Shown here: positions 43,722-52,511 of the stretch, one piece after another
Layout of the letters: each line of letters begins with the position of its first letter
Position numbering within the stretch: the stretch's first letter is position 1
Origin: Ilumatobacteraceae bacterium
GTDB lineage: Bacteria; Actinomycetota; Acidimicrobiia; Acidimicrobiales; Ilumatobacteraceae
Length of the DNA stretch: 59,412 bases
Assembly: GCA_025463305.1 (NCBI GenBank)
Contig: JAOBWK010000099.1
Location: forward strand, 1-59,412
Direction of reading: 5' to 3'
Made by a program: the position numbers and the translations under genes
The notes under the pieces: generated by a model
Told to the model about the DNA's origin: nothing
The model's input: the letters and a program-made list of their open reading frames with translations, nothing else
Databases searched by the model: none

Positions 43722-45002
43722 ATGGGGGACCACCTGCAGCACCTGGAGCGCAGCCTGCAGCGAATCGAGGCCGTCGGCGCCGAGGCACACACGCTGCTGC
43801 TGGCCCGCTGCGACGACGCGGCACGTGACGACGCCGACGCGCTCGATGCCTTCCAGAAGGCGGGTCCGCTCGCCGGTCAGGTGCTCGGGGCCAAGGCCTG
43901 CTTCGACGTCGAGGGCTGGGTCACCCACTGCGGATCGGCCGCACTCGTCGACGAGCCGCCGGCGCGGGTCGATTCGGCGATGGTTGCTGCGCTTCGCGAC
44001 GCCGGTGCGGTGCTGGTCGCGCAGACGAACATGACCGAGTTCGCCTACGGCGCGCTCGGGCTCAACCCCACGTTCGGATCACCGTCATCGCCGTTCTACC
44101 CGCTCGGCGAGCGGGTCAGCGGCGGCTCCACCTCCGGCGGCGCGGTGGCCGTCGCAAAGGGGCTGGTCGACATCGCACTCGGCTCCGACACCAGCGGCTC
44201 GGTGCGGATCCCCGCTGCGTTCTGCGGCGTCGCCGGGTTCAAGCCGAGCAAGGGCCGTTACCCCGAGGGTGGGATGAGCTACCTGTCCCCCACGTTCGAC
44301 ACGCCCGGCATCATCGCCGAATCCGGTGAGGCCTGCCGAACCGTGGACCGGGCCATCGTCGGCGGCGTCGCCCCGGCCCGACTGCAGCTGGCCGGCATCG
44401 TCGCGGCGGTGCCCCGCGAGATCATCGACGTCGACATCGATCCGGACGTGCGGCAGGCGTTCGACGCGACGCTCGATCAGCTGCGCGCCGCCGGCGTGCA
44501 GATCGTCGAGCGACCGTTGCGTTCGCTCACGGACAGCGTCGACGCCACCCGGTTCGGCTCGGTGATCGCGGTCGAGGCGTTCATGCTCCACCGCGACCGA
44601 CTGCTGAAGTCCTACGACCGCTATGACCCGCGGGTCGGCTCGCGCATCGTCCTCGGCGAGCAGGTGCCGGCCCACATCTACGCAACCGCGCTGGTATGGC
44701 TCCGCGAGGCCAGGGCCTGGTTCGACCGGGAGACCCGTGACATCGACGTCGTGCTCTCACCGACGGTGCCGATGCTGCCGCCGCGCATCGCCGACCTCGC
44801 CGACGACGCCGTGTACCTCGCCACCAACATCCGCTCGTTCCGCCTCACCGAGTTCGCCAACCGGCTGGATCTGCCGAGCATCAGCCTGCCCGGCGATCTC
44901 CGCCATCGAGGCCCGCAGGGCTTGCTGGTCACGGGCCGCCGGGGCAAGGACGCGCGGCTGCTCGACATCGCCGTCGCGATCGAGCGCCACCTCACCCGCT
45001 GA
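43722..45002 (+). CDS. Amidase-signature family hydrolase
   Basis: A 426-residue amidase with the Lys-cisSer-Ser triad: Lys58 in VLGAKACFDVEG, Ser136 in SGGSTSGG and Ser160 in GSDTSGSVRIP, 24 residues apart as in characterised members. GFKPSKGRYPEGG follows. Family substrates range from simple amides to malonamate, allophanate and aryl-acyl amides; GatA is unlikely because gatB and gatC are absent and the C-terminal part differs. ATG 43722 follows a -10 box by 7 nt. It is 35 bp upstream of the ectC-like gene, which has its own promoter-like box. Confidence 0.88.
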   Translation: MGDHLQHLERSLQRIEAVGAEAHTLLLARCDDAARDDADALDAFQKAGPLAGQVLGAKACFDVEGWVTHCGSAALVDEPPARVDSAMVAALRDAGAVLVAQTNMTEFAYGALGLNPTFGSPSSPFYPLGERVSGGSTSGGAVAVAKGLVDIALGSDTSGSVRIPAAFCGVAGFKPSKGRYPEGGMSYLSPTFDTPGIIAESGEACRTVDRAIVGGVAPARLQLAGIVAAVPREIIDVDIDPDVRQAFDATLDQLRAAGVQIVERPLRSLTDSVDATRFGSVIAVEAFMLHRDRLLKSYDRYDPRVGSRIVLGEQVPAHIYATALVWLREARAWFDRETRDIDVVLSPTVPMLPPRIADLADDAVYLATNIRSFRLTEFANRLDLPSISLPGDLRHRGPQGLLVTGRRGKDARLLDIAVAIERHLTR

Positions 45003-45025
45003 GACCACCGATCGAGGGGCCCTGG

Positions 45026-45031
45026 TAGGTT
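45026..45031 (+). promoter_or_regulatory. -10 box of the ectoine synthase gene, leaderless
   Basis: TAGGTT ends 6 nt before the ATG at 45038. Confidence 0.45.
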
Positions 45032-45037
45032 CGCCCG

Positions 45038-45418
45038 ATGATCGTGATCCGCTCCGAAGACGTCGCCAACACCCCTCGCCACGTGTCCGGTGAGAACTGG
45101 GACAGCAAGCGGATGATCGTCGCCGGCGATGGCATGGGCTACTCCGTGCACCAGACGCGCATCCAGGCCGGCACCGAGAGCCGCCTCCACTACGAGAACC
45201 ACTACGAGACGAACTACTGCTACGCCGGCGAGGGCGAGGTCGTCGACATGGCCACCGGCGAGACGTTCCCGATCCGGCCCGGCACCATCTACGCGCTCGA
45301 TCAGCACGACGACCACATCATCCGCGCCACCACGGCCGATCTGCACCTGGTGTGCGTGTTCAACCCGCCGGTCGCGGGCACGGAGACCCACAACGCGACG
45401 GGCGGCTACGACGCCTGA
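45038..45418 (+). CDS. ectC: L-ectoine synthase-type cupin, solitary
   Basis: EctC closes N-gamma-acetyl-diaminobutyrate to ectoine, a compatible solute. The 126-residue cupin has Glu57, Tyr85 and His93 at the positions of the known metal ligands (HYETNYC; TIYALDQHDDH), plus GENWDSKRM and LVCVFNPP typical of the family. ectA, ectB and ectD are not in the window, so it is a solitary ectC; other solitary homologues exist and their role is not settled. It is convergent with aspS, with only 6 bp between stops. The upstream amidase could be functionally linked, but only proximity supports that. Confidence 0.86.
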   Translation: MIVIRSEDVANTPRHVSGENWDSKRMIVAGDGMGYSVHQTRIQAGTESRLHYENHYETNYCYAGEGEVVDMATGETFPIRPGTIYALDQHDDHIIRATTADLHLVCVFNPPVAGTETHNATGGYDA

Positions 45419-45424
45419 GTGGCG

Positions 45425-47173
45425 TCAGCCCACCTTGGGTGGCAGGACGCGGATGCCCAGCTCGGCGAGCTGCTTCGCGTTGGGCGGCGTCGGTGCGCCG
45501 GTCATCAGGTCCGAGCCGCTCTGCGTCTTCGGGAAGGCGATGACCTCGCGGATGTTCTCCTCGCCGGCGAGGATCGCGACGAGGCGGTCGATGCCGAACG
45601 CGAACCCGCCGTGCGGCGGTGCGCCGTACTCGAACGGGCGCAGGAAGAAGCCGAACTTCTTGTCGGCCTCCTCGTCGCTGATGCCCAGCGCGTTGAAGAC
45701 GCGACGCTGGAGGTCGCTCTCGTGGATCCGGATCGAGCCCGAGCCGAGCTCCCAGCCGTTGAGCACGAGGTCGTAGGCGAGGGCGCGCACCGACATCGGA
45801 TCGGTCTCGAACTTGTCGAGGTCGTCGGGGTGCGGGCGGCAGAACGGATGGTGGCCGGGCTTGGGCTTGCCGGTCTCCTTGTCGATGCCGACGAACAGCG
45901 GGAACTCGGTGACCCACACGTAGCGGTACGGCCCCTGCCACACGGGCGGGCGGCCGAGGTCGTTGCGAAGGGTGCCGAGCACCTCGCACGTGATGTCCCA
46001 TTCGTCGGCGACGATCAGGATCAGGTCGCCGGCGACCGCCGCGAATCGCTGCAGCAGCTCGGCCTGCTCGTCGGCGCTGAGGAACTTGGCGACCGGTGAG
46101 TCGATCGTCAGGTCGGCCGTGACCTTCAGCCAGACGAGCCCCTTGGCGCCCATCTGCTTGGCCTTCGCCGTCAACTGATCGAGCTTGTTGCGGCCCATCT
46201 CCTCGGCCTTGCCGGAGGCGTTGATGCCCTTGATCGACGCGGCGCCGGCGAACGCTTTGAACTCGGTGGCCGAGAACACGTCGGTGAGATCGACCAGCGT
46301 CATCCCGAACCGGAGGTCGGGCTTGTCGACGCCGTAGTTCTCCATCGCGTGGCGCCACGTCATCCGCTCGATCGGCGGCGGGGTCTCGCCCGTGACGGCG
46401 AACGCAGCGGCCTCGACGGCCTTGCTGATGGCCTCGAGCACGTCGTCCTGGCTGGCGAAGCTCATCTCCGCGTCGAGCTGCATGAACTCGTACTGGCGGT
46501 CGGCGCGCAGGTCCTCGTCGCGCAGGCAGCGGGCGATCTGGTAGTAGCGGTCGATGCCGGCCACCATCAGCAGCTGCTTGAACAGCTGCGGGCTCTGCGG
46601 TAGGGCGTAGAACGAACCCGGCTCCTTGCGGCTCGGCACGAGGAACTCGCGAGCACCCTCGGGCGTGGAGGGCACGAGCGTGGGGGTCTCGACCTCGACG
46701 AACTCCTGGGCCTCCATCGCCTTGCGGATCGCCGAGTTGACCTTGGCGCGCACGCGCAGGTTGCGCTGCATCCGCTCGCGGCGGATGTCGAGGTAGCGGT
46801 GCTGGAGGCGGGTGTTCTCGTCGACCTTGTCGGCGCGTGCGTCGATCGGGAACGGTGGCGGCTCGGCGGTGCGGAGCACCTCGACGACGCACTCCCCCAG
46901 CTCGATCTCGCCGGTGGGGAGGTTGATGTTGGTGGTGCCCTCGAGCCGGGCGCGCACCACGCCGGTGATGCGCACGACGTACTCGCTGCGGACGTCGACG
47001 TCGTTGTTCACCACGCACTGCACGACGCCGGTGTGGTCGCGGACGTCGACGAACGCGAGCTGCGATCCGTGCTCGCGCCGGCTGGCCACCCAGCCGCACA
47101 CGCTCACCGTCTTGTCGACCTCGGAGAACCGGAGCTCGCCGCACATGTGCGTGCGCATGCTGGTGGTGCTCAT
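45425..47173 (-). CDS. aspS: Aspartate--tRNA ligase
   Basis: This class II synthetase charges tRNA-Asp (or also tRNA-Asn if non-discriminating). The 582 residues show the OB anticodon-binding domain (VSVCGWVASRREHGSQLAFVDVRDHTG), motif 2 (YQIARCLRDEDLRADRQYEF), the bacterial GAD insertion (DITCEVLG and surrounding) and motif 3 (GGFAFGIDRLVAIL). ATG 47173 overlaps the hisS stop by 4 nt, the usual hisS-aspS pairing of actinobacteria. Whether it also serves tRNA-Asn cannot be judged here. Confidence 0.96.
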   Translation of the reverse strand: MSTTSMRTHMCGELRFSEVDKTVSVCGWVASRREHGSQLAFVDVRDHTGVVQCVVNNDVDVRSEYVVRITGVVRARLEGTTNINLPTGEIELGECVVEVLRTAEPPPFPIDARADKVDENTRLQHRYLDIRRERMQRNLRVRAKVNSAIRKAMEAQEFVEVETPTLVPSTPEGAREFLVPSRKEPGSFYALPQSPQLFKQLLMVAGIDRYYQIARCLRDEDLRADRQYEFMQLDAEMSFASQDDVLEAISKAVEAAAFAVTGETPPPIERMTWRHAMENYGVDKPDLRFGMTLVDLTDVFSATEFKAFAGAASIKGINASGKAEEMGRNKLDQLTAKAKQMGAKGLVWLKVTADLTIDSPVAKFLSADEQAELLQRFAAVAGDLILIVADEWDITCEVLGTLRNDLGRPPVWQGPYRYVWVTEFPLFVGIDKETGKPKPGHHPFCRPHPDDLDKFETDPMSVRALAYDLVLNGWELGSGSIRIHESDLQRRVFNALGISDEEADKKFGFFLRPFEYGAPPHGGFAFGIDRLVAILAGEENIREVIAFPKTQSGSDLMTGAPTPPNAKQLAELGIRVLPPKVG

Positions 47174-48456
47174 GCTCTTGCCTCTTTCACGCTCTCGATG
47201 AGAGCCTTCGTCACTTCAGCGATCATGGAATCGCGCGGGACCTCGCGCTGGCGGTTCACGTCGACGGCGCCGCGGAGCGGACGGACGACGAGCGTCTTGG
47301 CCTCGAGCTCGTTGGAGCCGATGATGATGGCGACGGCAGCACCGCTGCGATCGGCCGCCTTCATCTGGCTCTTCATGCTGCGGTTCTCGAACGAACGGTC
47401 GACCGAGAACCCGGCGTTGCGCAGCTCGGCGGTGATCCGCAGCGCCTGGCGGCCGCCGGTGGTGTCGACCACGAACACGTCGACCGACGTGTCGGGCGCG
47501 GCGAACACGCCCTCGTCGTCGCAGGCGAGCAGCGTGCGGTCGAGCCCGAGCGCGAAGCCGACACCGTGCGTGTCCGGCCCACCGAGCGAGGCCACCAGCC
47601 CGTCGTAGCGACCGCCGCCGCCGAGCGCGTTCTGCGCCGAGTCGAGGGTGAGACCGACGAACTCGAACGTCGTGCGCCGGTAGTAGTCGAGGCCGCGGAC
47701 GAGCTTGCTGTCGATGGTGAACGGGATGTTCAGGTCCTGCAGGCCCTGCTGCACTGCAGCGAAGTGGGCGGCCGCATCGGGGCTGTAGAAGTCGGCGATG
47801 CGCGGCGCGCCGAGCACGATGCCGGCGTCGCCCGGCCGCTTCGAATCGAGCACCCGGAGCGGGTTCTTCTCGAGCGTGATCCGGCTCTCCGGCGTGAGCG
47901 AGTCGATGTTCGCACGGAAGTAGGCCTCGAGCGCCTCGACGTAGCGGGCCCGGTCCTCGGGCTCGCCGAGCGAGTTGAGCAGCAGCTGCACTCGCTCGAG
48001 GCCCAGCTTCTCGTAGAACTCCCAGCCGAGCGAGATCACCTCGACGTCGAGGTACGGATCGTCGGCGCCGAGCACCTCGATGCCGACCTGATCGAACTGG
48101 CGGTAACGACCGCGCTGGGGCTTCTCGTAGCGGAAGTTCGGCCCGGCGTAGTACACCTTCCACGGCGTGGCCGGCCGGTGCTGGGCGAAGGCGCGGCAGA
48201 CGCTGGCCGTCTGCTCGGGACGCAGGGCGATGTGCCGGTCACCCTTGTCGGTGAAGTCGTACATCTCCTTGGTGACCACATCGGTGGCGTCGCCGATGCG
48301 CTGGAAGACGCCCAGGTCCTCCATCAGCGGCGGCATGATCTCGCCGTAGCCGGCGGACTCGACGACCGACGCGAACGTGGCCTGGAACTTCCGCCAGCGG
48401 GCCGAGTCCGGCGGCAGGATGTCGCGCATCCCCGGGCTGGTCTGGAACTCTGGCAC
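47170..48456 (-). CDS. hisS: Histidine--tRNA ligase
   Basis: This class II synthetase charges tRNA-His. It has TSPGMRDILPP at the start, motif 2 region YAGPNFRYEKPQRGRYRQFDQ, the histidine-specific LVRGLDYYRRTTFEF and motif 3 GGGGRYDGLV...GFALGLDR, and a C-terminal anticodon domain. GTG 48456 gives 428 residues and lies 8 nt after TAGCCT (48470-48465), consistent with a leaderless or near-leaderless message; a TTG three codons upstream is the alternative. It is coupled to aspS. Confidence 0.95.
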   Translation of the reverse strand: MPEFQTSPGMRDILPPDSARWRKFQATFASVVESAGYGEIMPPLMEDLGVFQRIGDATDVVTKEMYDFTDKGDRHIALRPEQTASVCRAFAQHRPATPWKVYYAGPNFRYEKPQRGRYRQFDQVGIEVLGADDPYLDVEVISLGWEFYEKLGLERVQLLLNSLGEPEDRARYVEALEAYFRANIDSLTPESRITLEKNPLRVLDSKRPGDAGIVLGAPRIADFYSPDAAAHFAAVQQGLQDLNIPFTIDSKLVRGLDYYRRTTFEFVGLTLDSAQNALGGGGRYDGLVASLGGPDTHGVGFALGLDRTLLACDDEGVFAAPDTSVDVFVVDTTGGRQALRITAELRNAGFSVDRSFENRSMKSQMKAADRSGAAVAIIIGSNELEAKTLVVRPLRGAVDVNRQREVPRDSMIAEVTKALIESVKEARA

Positions 48457-48535
48457 GGTCAGCAAGGCTAGAGCGTGAGCGCTGTGAACCCTCGGAGGGT
48501 TTCAGCGGCCGAGCTGCGGCCACGCGTCGGCAGGT

Positions 48536-50755
48536 CTAGGCGCCCTTGCCGGGGACGAGGCGGTAGGCGTCGTAGACGCCGTCGATGGTCTTGATCGTGC
48601 GCAGCACGGATTCGAGGTGGCTCGGGTCGGCGAGCTCGAACTCGAACCGCATCTTGGCCACCTTGTCGTTGCCGGTGTGGGTGCTGCAGGCGACGATGTT
48701 GACGTGCTGCTCGCTGAGCGAGTTGGCGACGTCGCGCAGCAGCCGGGAGCGGTCGAGCGCGACCACTTCGACGCCGGCCCGGAAGACGGTCTTGCGGCTG
48801 GCGCCGTCCCACTCGACGTCGATCAGCCGCGAGGCCTGGTCGCTCATCAACGACACTGCGTTGGCGCAGTCGGCGCGGTGCACGCTGACGCCGCGGCCGC
48901 GGGTGACGAAGCCCATGATCTCGTCGCCCGGCACGGGGGTGCAGCAGCGCGAGAGGCGCACGAGCACGTCGTCGAGGCCCTCGACGTGGATGCCGACCTT
49001 GCTGCGCGCCCGCTGGAAGCCACGTGGGCGCAGCACCGGGGCGGCAGAGAGCTGCTCTTCCTGATCGCCGGTGCGCATGACCCGTGAGACCTTCTGGACC
49101 AGCGAGCGCGCAGAGAGGTGGTGCTCGCCGATGGCCACGAGGGCCGTGTCGAGGTCGGCGTAGCCGTGGTCCTTGGCCTCGGCGAGGAGCACGTCCGACT
49201 GCCACATCCCCTGCACCGGCAGCGACTCGCGACGGAACTCCTTGGCGAGCTCCTCGCGACCGGACTCGAGCGCGTCGTCGCGGCGTTCGCGGCTGAACCA
49301 CTGGCGGATCTTGTTGCGCGCCCGAGGCGACTCGACGAACGTCAGCCAGTCGCGCGACGGACCGGCGGTCTCGAGCTTGGAGATGAAGATCTCGCAGGTG
49401 TCACCGCTGCGCAGGCGGTGATCGAGCGGCACGAGCCGACCGTTGACCTTGGCGCCGATGCACTTGTGCCCGACCTCGGTGTGCACGGCGTAGGCGAAGT
49501 CGACCGTGGTGGAGTGGATCGGCAGCGTGACCACCCGTCCCTTGGGGGTGAACACGAACACCTCCTCCTGCTCGAGGTCGGTCTTCAGGCTCTCCATGAA
49601 CTGGTTCGGGTCGCTGACCTCGGCCTGCCAGTCGATGATGCGGTTCAGCCAGTCGATGTCCTGGGTGGGTGCGTCCTCCTTGTACGCCCAGTGCGCAGCC
49701 ACGCCCCACTCGGCCCGCTGGTGCATCTCGCGGGTGCGGATCTGGACCTCGATGGTCTTGCCGTCGGGGCCGATGACCGTGGTGTGCAAGCTCTGGTAGA
49801 GGTTGAACTTGGGCATCGCGATGTAGTCCTTGAACCGCCCGACGACGGGCTTCCACCGACCGTGGATGCAGCCCAGCGCGGCGTAGCAGTCCTTCACCGA
49901 ATCGACGATGACGCGGATCGCGATCAGGTCGAAGATCTCGTCGAAGTCGCGGTTCTTCTGGATCATCTTCTCGTAGATGCTCCACATGTGCTTGCCGCGG
50001 CCGGTGATCTCGGCGGCGATGCTCAGCTCGTCGAGCCGGCCGCGGACCTCGGCCAACGCCTTGGCGAGGTACATGTCGCGGCCCGGGCTGCGGGTCATCA
50101 CCAGGTGGTCCAGCTCGGCGAAGCGCTTCGGGTACAGCGATGCGAAGCTGAGGTCCTCGAGCTGCTGGCGGAGCTCCTGCATGCCGAGCCGGTGCGCGAG
50201 CGGCGCGTAGATGTCGAGCGTCTCCTGGGCGATGCGCCGCTGCTTCTCGGCGGGCATGCCGGCGATGGTGCGCATGTTGTGCAGCCGGTCGGCGAGCTTG
50301 ATGATCAGCACCCGCAGGTCGCGGGCCATCGCCACGAGCATCTTGCGCATCGTGGCCGCCTGCTGGGCCTCCTTCGAGTCGAACTGCAGCCGCTCGAGCT
50401 TGGTGACACCGTCGACGATGGCGGCGACGTCGGCGCCGAACATCTTCTCGACATCGGCGAGCGTGATCTCGGTGTCCTCGACGGAGTCGTGGAGCAGCGC
50501 AGCGGCGAGCGACGTCTCGTCCAGGCCGATGTCGGCGACGATCCGGGCGACGGCCAGCGGGTGGTTGATGTAGCCCTCGCCACTGCTGCGCAGCTGATGG
50601 CGATGAGCCTCACTGGCGGTGGCGAAGGCCTTGGTGATCATCGCCGTGCTGGCCTTCGGATGCCGCTTGCGATAGGACGCGAGGATGGGCGCGAGCTCGT
50701 CGTTGGTGACCTGCTGTTGCCGTCTCCACGGCAGGACTCGATCGACGGTGCCCAT
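48536..50755 (-). CDS. rel: Bifunctional (p)ppGpp synthetase/hydrolase Rel
   Basis: Rel makes and degrades (p)ppGpp in the stringent response. The 739 residues comprise an HD hydrolase (His51, His53, His65, HDSVED at 89-94), a synthetase (GRGKHMWSIYEKM; RFKD at 307-310), a TGS domain (VFVFTPKGRVVTLP), a zinc-finger/helical region (CCTPVPGDEIMGFVTRGRGVSVH) and a C-terminal ACT domain. The intact HD site and the RFKD form mark a bifunctional enzyme rather than a synthetase-only RelA. apt lies 4 nt upstream, as in most actinobacteria. Confidence 0.96.
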   Translation of the reverse strand: MGTVDRVLPWRRQQQVTNDELAPILASYRKRHPKASTAMITKAFATASEAHRHQLRSSGEGYINHPLAVARIVADIGLDETSLAAALLHDSVEDTEITLADVEKMFGADVAAIVDGVTKLERLQFDSKEAQQAATMRKMLVAMARDLRVLIIKLADRLHNMRTIAGMPAEKQRRIAQETLDIYAPLAHRLGMQELRQQLEDLSFASLYPKRFAELDHLVMTRSPGRDMYLAKALAEVRGRLDELSIAAEITGRGKHMWSIYEKMIQKNRDFDEIFDLIAIRVIVDSVKDCYAALGCIHGRWKPVVGRFKDYIAMPKFNLYQSLHTTVIGPDGKTIEVQIRTREMHQRAEWGVAAHWAYKEDAPTQDIDWLNRIIDWQAEVSDPNQFMESLKTDLEQEEVFVFTPKGRVVTLPIHSTTVDFAYAVHTEVGHKCIGAKVNGRLVPLDHRLRSGDTCEIFISKLETAGPSRDWLTFVESPRARNKIRQWFSRERRDDALESGREELAKEFRRESLPVQGMWQSDVLLAEAKDHGYADLDTALVAIGEHHLSARSLVQKVSRVMRTGDQEEQLSAAPVLRPRGFQRARSKVGIHVEGLDDVLVRLSRCCTPVPGDEIMGFVTRGRGVSVHRADCANAVSLMSDQASRLIDVEWDGASRKTVFRAGVEVVALDRSRLLRDVANSLSEQHVNIVACSTHTGNDKVAKMRFEFELADPSHLESVLRTIKTIDGVYDAYRLVPGKGA

Positions 50756-50759
50756 CCGG

Positions 50760-51317
50760 TCAGTACACCGCCAGGCTCTCGACCCGGTGAGCGCCGAGCT
50801 TGGCGCGACCGTCGAGGCCGCCGATCTCGATCATGAAGCCGAGGCCGACGATCTCGCCGCCGAGTGCTTCGACCAGTCGAGCCGTCGCCGACGCGGTGCC
50901 GCCGGTGGCGAGCACGTCGTCGATGATCAGGATCCGCTCGCCGGGGTGGATGGCGTCGCGATGGATCTCGAGCTTGTCGGTGCCGTACTCGAGTACGTAC
51001 TCCTCACGGATGACCTGCCACGGCAGCTTGCCCGACTTGCGGACCGGCACGAACGCGGCGTTCATGTGGAAGGCGACGGGGGCGGCGAGGATGAATCCGC
51101 GGGCCTCCATGCCGAGCACGCGATCGACGGGCACGCCGGCGAAGCGGTCGACGAGTTCGGTGACGGCCCGATGGAAGCCGACCGCATCACCGAGCAGCGG
51201 CGTGATGTCGCGGAACGTGACACCGGGCTTCGGGTAGTCGGGGATGTCACGGATGAGATCGCGCAGCCAAGCCGCCTCCGGGAGCACAGGGTTCGTCGTG
51301 ACGGGATCGGCGGCCAT
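50760..51317 (-). CDS. apt: Adenine phosphoribosyltransferase
   Basis: Apt salvages adenine to AMP with PRPP. The 185 residues include IPDYPKPGVTFRDITPLL, GMEARGFI and the PRPP-binding motif ILIIDDVLATGGTA at 129-142. The start lies 6 nt after a TATCCT box (51329-51324), suggesting a leaderless apt-rel transcript distinct from secDF read-through. The gene is 21 bp after secF. Confidence 0.95.
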   Translation of the reverse strand: MAADPVTTNPVLPEAAWLRDLIRDIPDYPKPGVTFRDITPLLGDAVGFHRAVTELVDRFAGVPVDRVLGMEARGFILAAPVAFHMNAAFVPVRKSGKLPWQVIREEYVLEYGTDKLEIHRDAIHPGERILIIDDVLATGGTASATARLVEALGGEIVGLGFMIEIGGLDGRAKLGAHRVESLAVY

Positions 51318-51338
51318 CCGCTCAGGATACAGACGAGA

Positions 51339-52511
51339 TCAGCGACGGGTCTTCTTGCGTGGCCGCGGCGGGTGCGACAGCAGCTCGTCGGTGGTGGCCG
51401 GCTTGCGCACCGTGGCAGCCGCCTCGGCATCGCCCGCGCCGGACTGGCGGGCACGCTGCACCTCGCGCTTCAGCGCCGGCGAGCCGCCGAGGACGAGGAG
51501 CTCGAGCTCGGTGCCCGTGGCGCGTGGGTTGGTGATGCCCTTCCACTTCGGCGAGCGGCTCTTCAGCTCGGCCAGGATCGGCGCGGCGATGAAGATCGAC
51601 GAGTAGGAACCGGTGATCAGACCGACGAACAGGGCGAGTGCGAACTCGCGCAGCGCGATCGCGCCGAGGATGCCGGCACCGACCACGAGCAGCGACAGCA
51701 CGGGCAGCACCGCGGCCACGCTGGTGTTCAACGACCGCATCAGCACCTGGTTCATCGAGACGTTGATGACGTCGTCGTAGGGCAGGCGCGCCGTGCCGTA
51801 GCGAGCGGTGTTCTCCTTGACCTTGTCGAACACGACGATGGTGTCGTAGAGCGAGAAGCCGAGGATCGTCAAGAACGCGATGACCGTGGCGGGCGTGACC
51901 TCCAACTGCAGCACCGAGTACACGCCGACGCTGATGAGGACGTCGTGGAGCATGGCCGCGATCGCCGCGAGCGCCATCCGCCACTCGAACCGCCACGCGA
52001 TGAACATCGACACGAGGATGACGAACGCGATGAGGGCGCGCACGGCCGCATCGGTGATCTCGGCGCCCCACGAGGACGTCACCGAGTTCGCGCTGATGTC
52101 GGTCTTGTCGACCTGTGCGGCGACCGCGAGCGCGTCGTAGACCTTGGTGATCTCGTCGGTGCTCTGCTCACCGACCTGGATGCGCAACCGGTCGACACCG
52201 CTCGCGGTGACGTGGACGATCTTCGCATCGGTGGCGTTGACACCGTTGTCGTTCAGCACGGACCGGGCCTGGGCCTCGGTCAGGTGCGCCGCGGGGACCT
52301 CCCACTGCACGCCGCCCTTGAAGTCGAGGCCGAGGTTGAGCCCCTGCGCGAAGAGCGAGACGATGGTGATGACGATGAGCGCGCCGGAGATGCCGAGGCC
52401 CCACCACTTGCGGCCCATGAAGTCCATCCGGGTCTCGCCGTGGTAGAGACGGCCGAAGACGTTGCGACGTACGGGGAGCTCCGGCGACGGGTTGGCGATG
52501 CTGGCGGTCAT
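51339..52511 (-). CDS. secF: Protein translocase subunit SecF
   Basis: SecF with SecD uses the proton gradient to help complete protein export through SecYEG. The 390 residues have a first transmembrane helix (about 36-55), the periplasmic P4-type loop beginning GLNLGLDFKGGVQWEV, and five further helices including FLTILGFSLYDTIVVFDKVKEN and SLNTSVAAVLPVLSLLV. The basic cytoplasmic C-terminus of about 75 residues ends PPRPRKKTRR. It overlaps secD by 4 nt. Confidence 0.95.
   Translation of the reverse strand: MTASIANPSPELPVRRNVFGRLYHGETRMDFMGRKWWGLGISGALIVITIVSLFAQGLNLGLDFKGGVQWEVPAAHLTEAQARSVLNDNGVNATDAKIVHVTASGVDRLRIQVGEQSTDEITKVYDALAVAAQVDKTDISANSVTSSWGAEITDAAVRALIAFVILVSMFIAWRFEWRMALAAIAAMLHDVLISVGVYSVLQLEVTPATVIAFLTILGFSLYDTIVVFDKVKENTARYGTARLPYDDVINVSMNQVLMRSLNTSVAAVLPVLSLLVVGAGILGAIALREFALALFVGLITGSYSSIFIAAPILAELKSRSPKWKGITNPRATGTELELLVLGGSPALKREVQRARQSGAGDAEAAATVRKPATTDELLSHPPRPRKKTRR

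Noticed and set aside
48468..49301. Minus-strand Arg/Pro-rich frame overlapping the end of rel
   Set aside because: It is a shifted reading of rel, which has the complete HD-synthetase-TGS-ACT order in its own frame.
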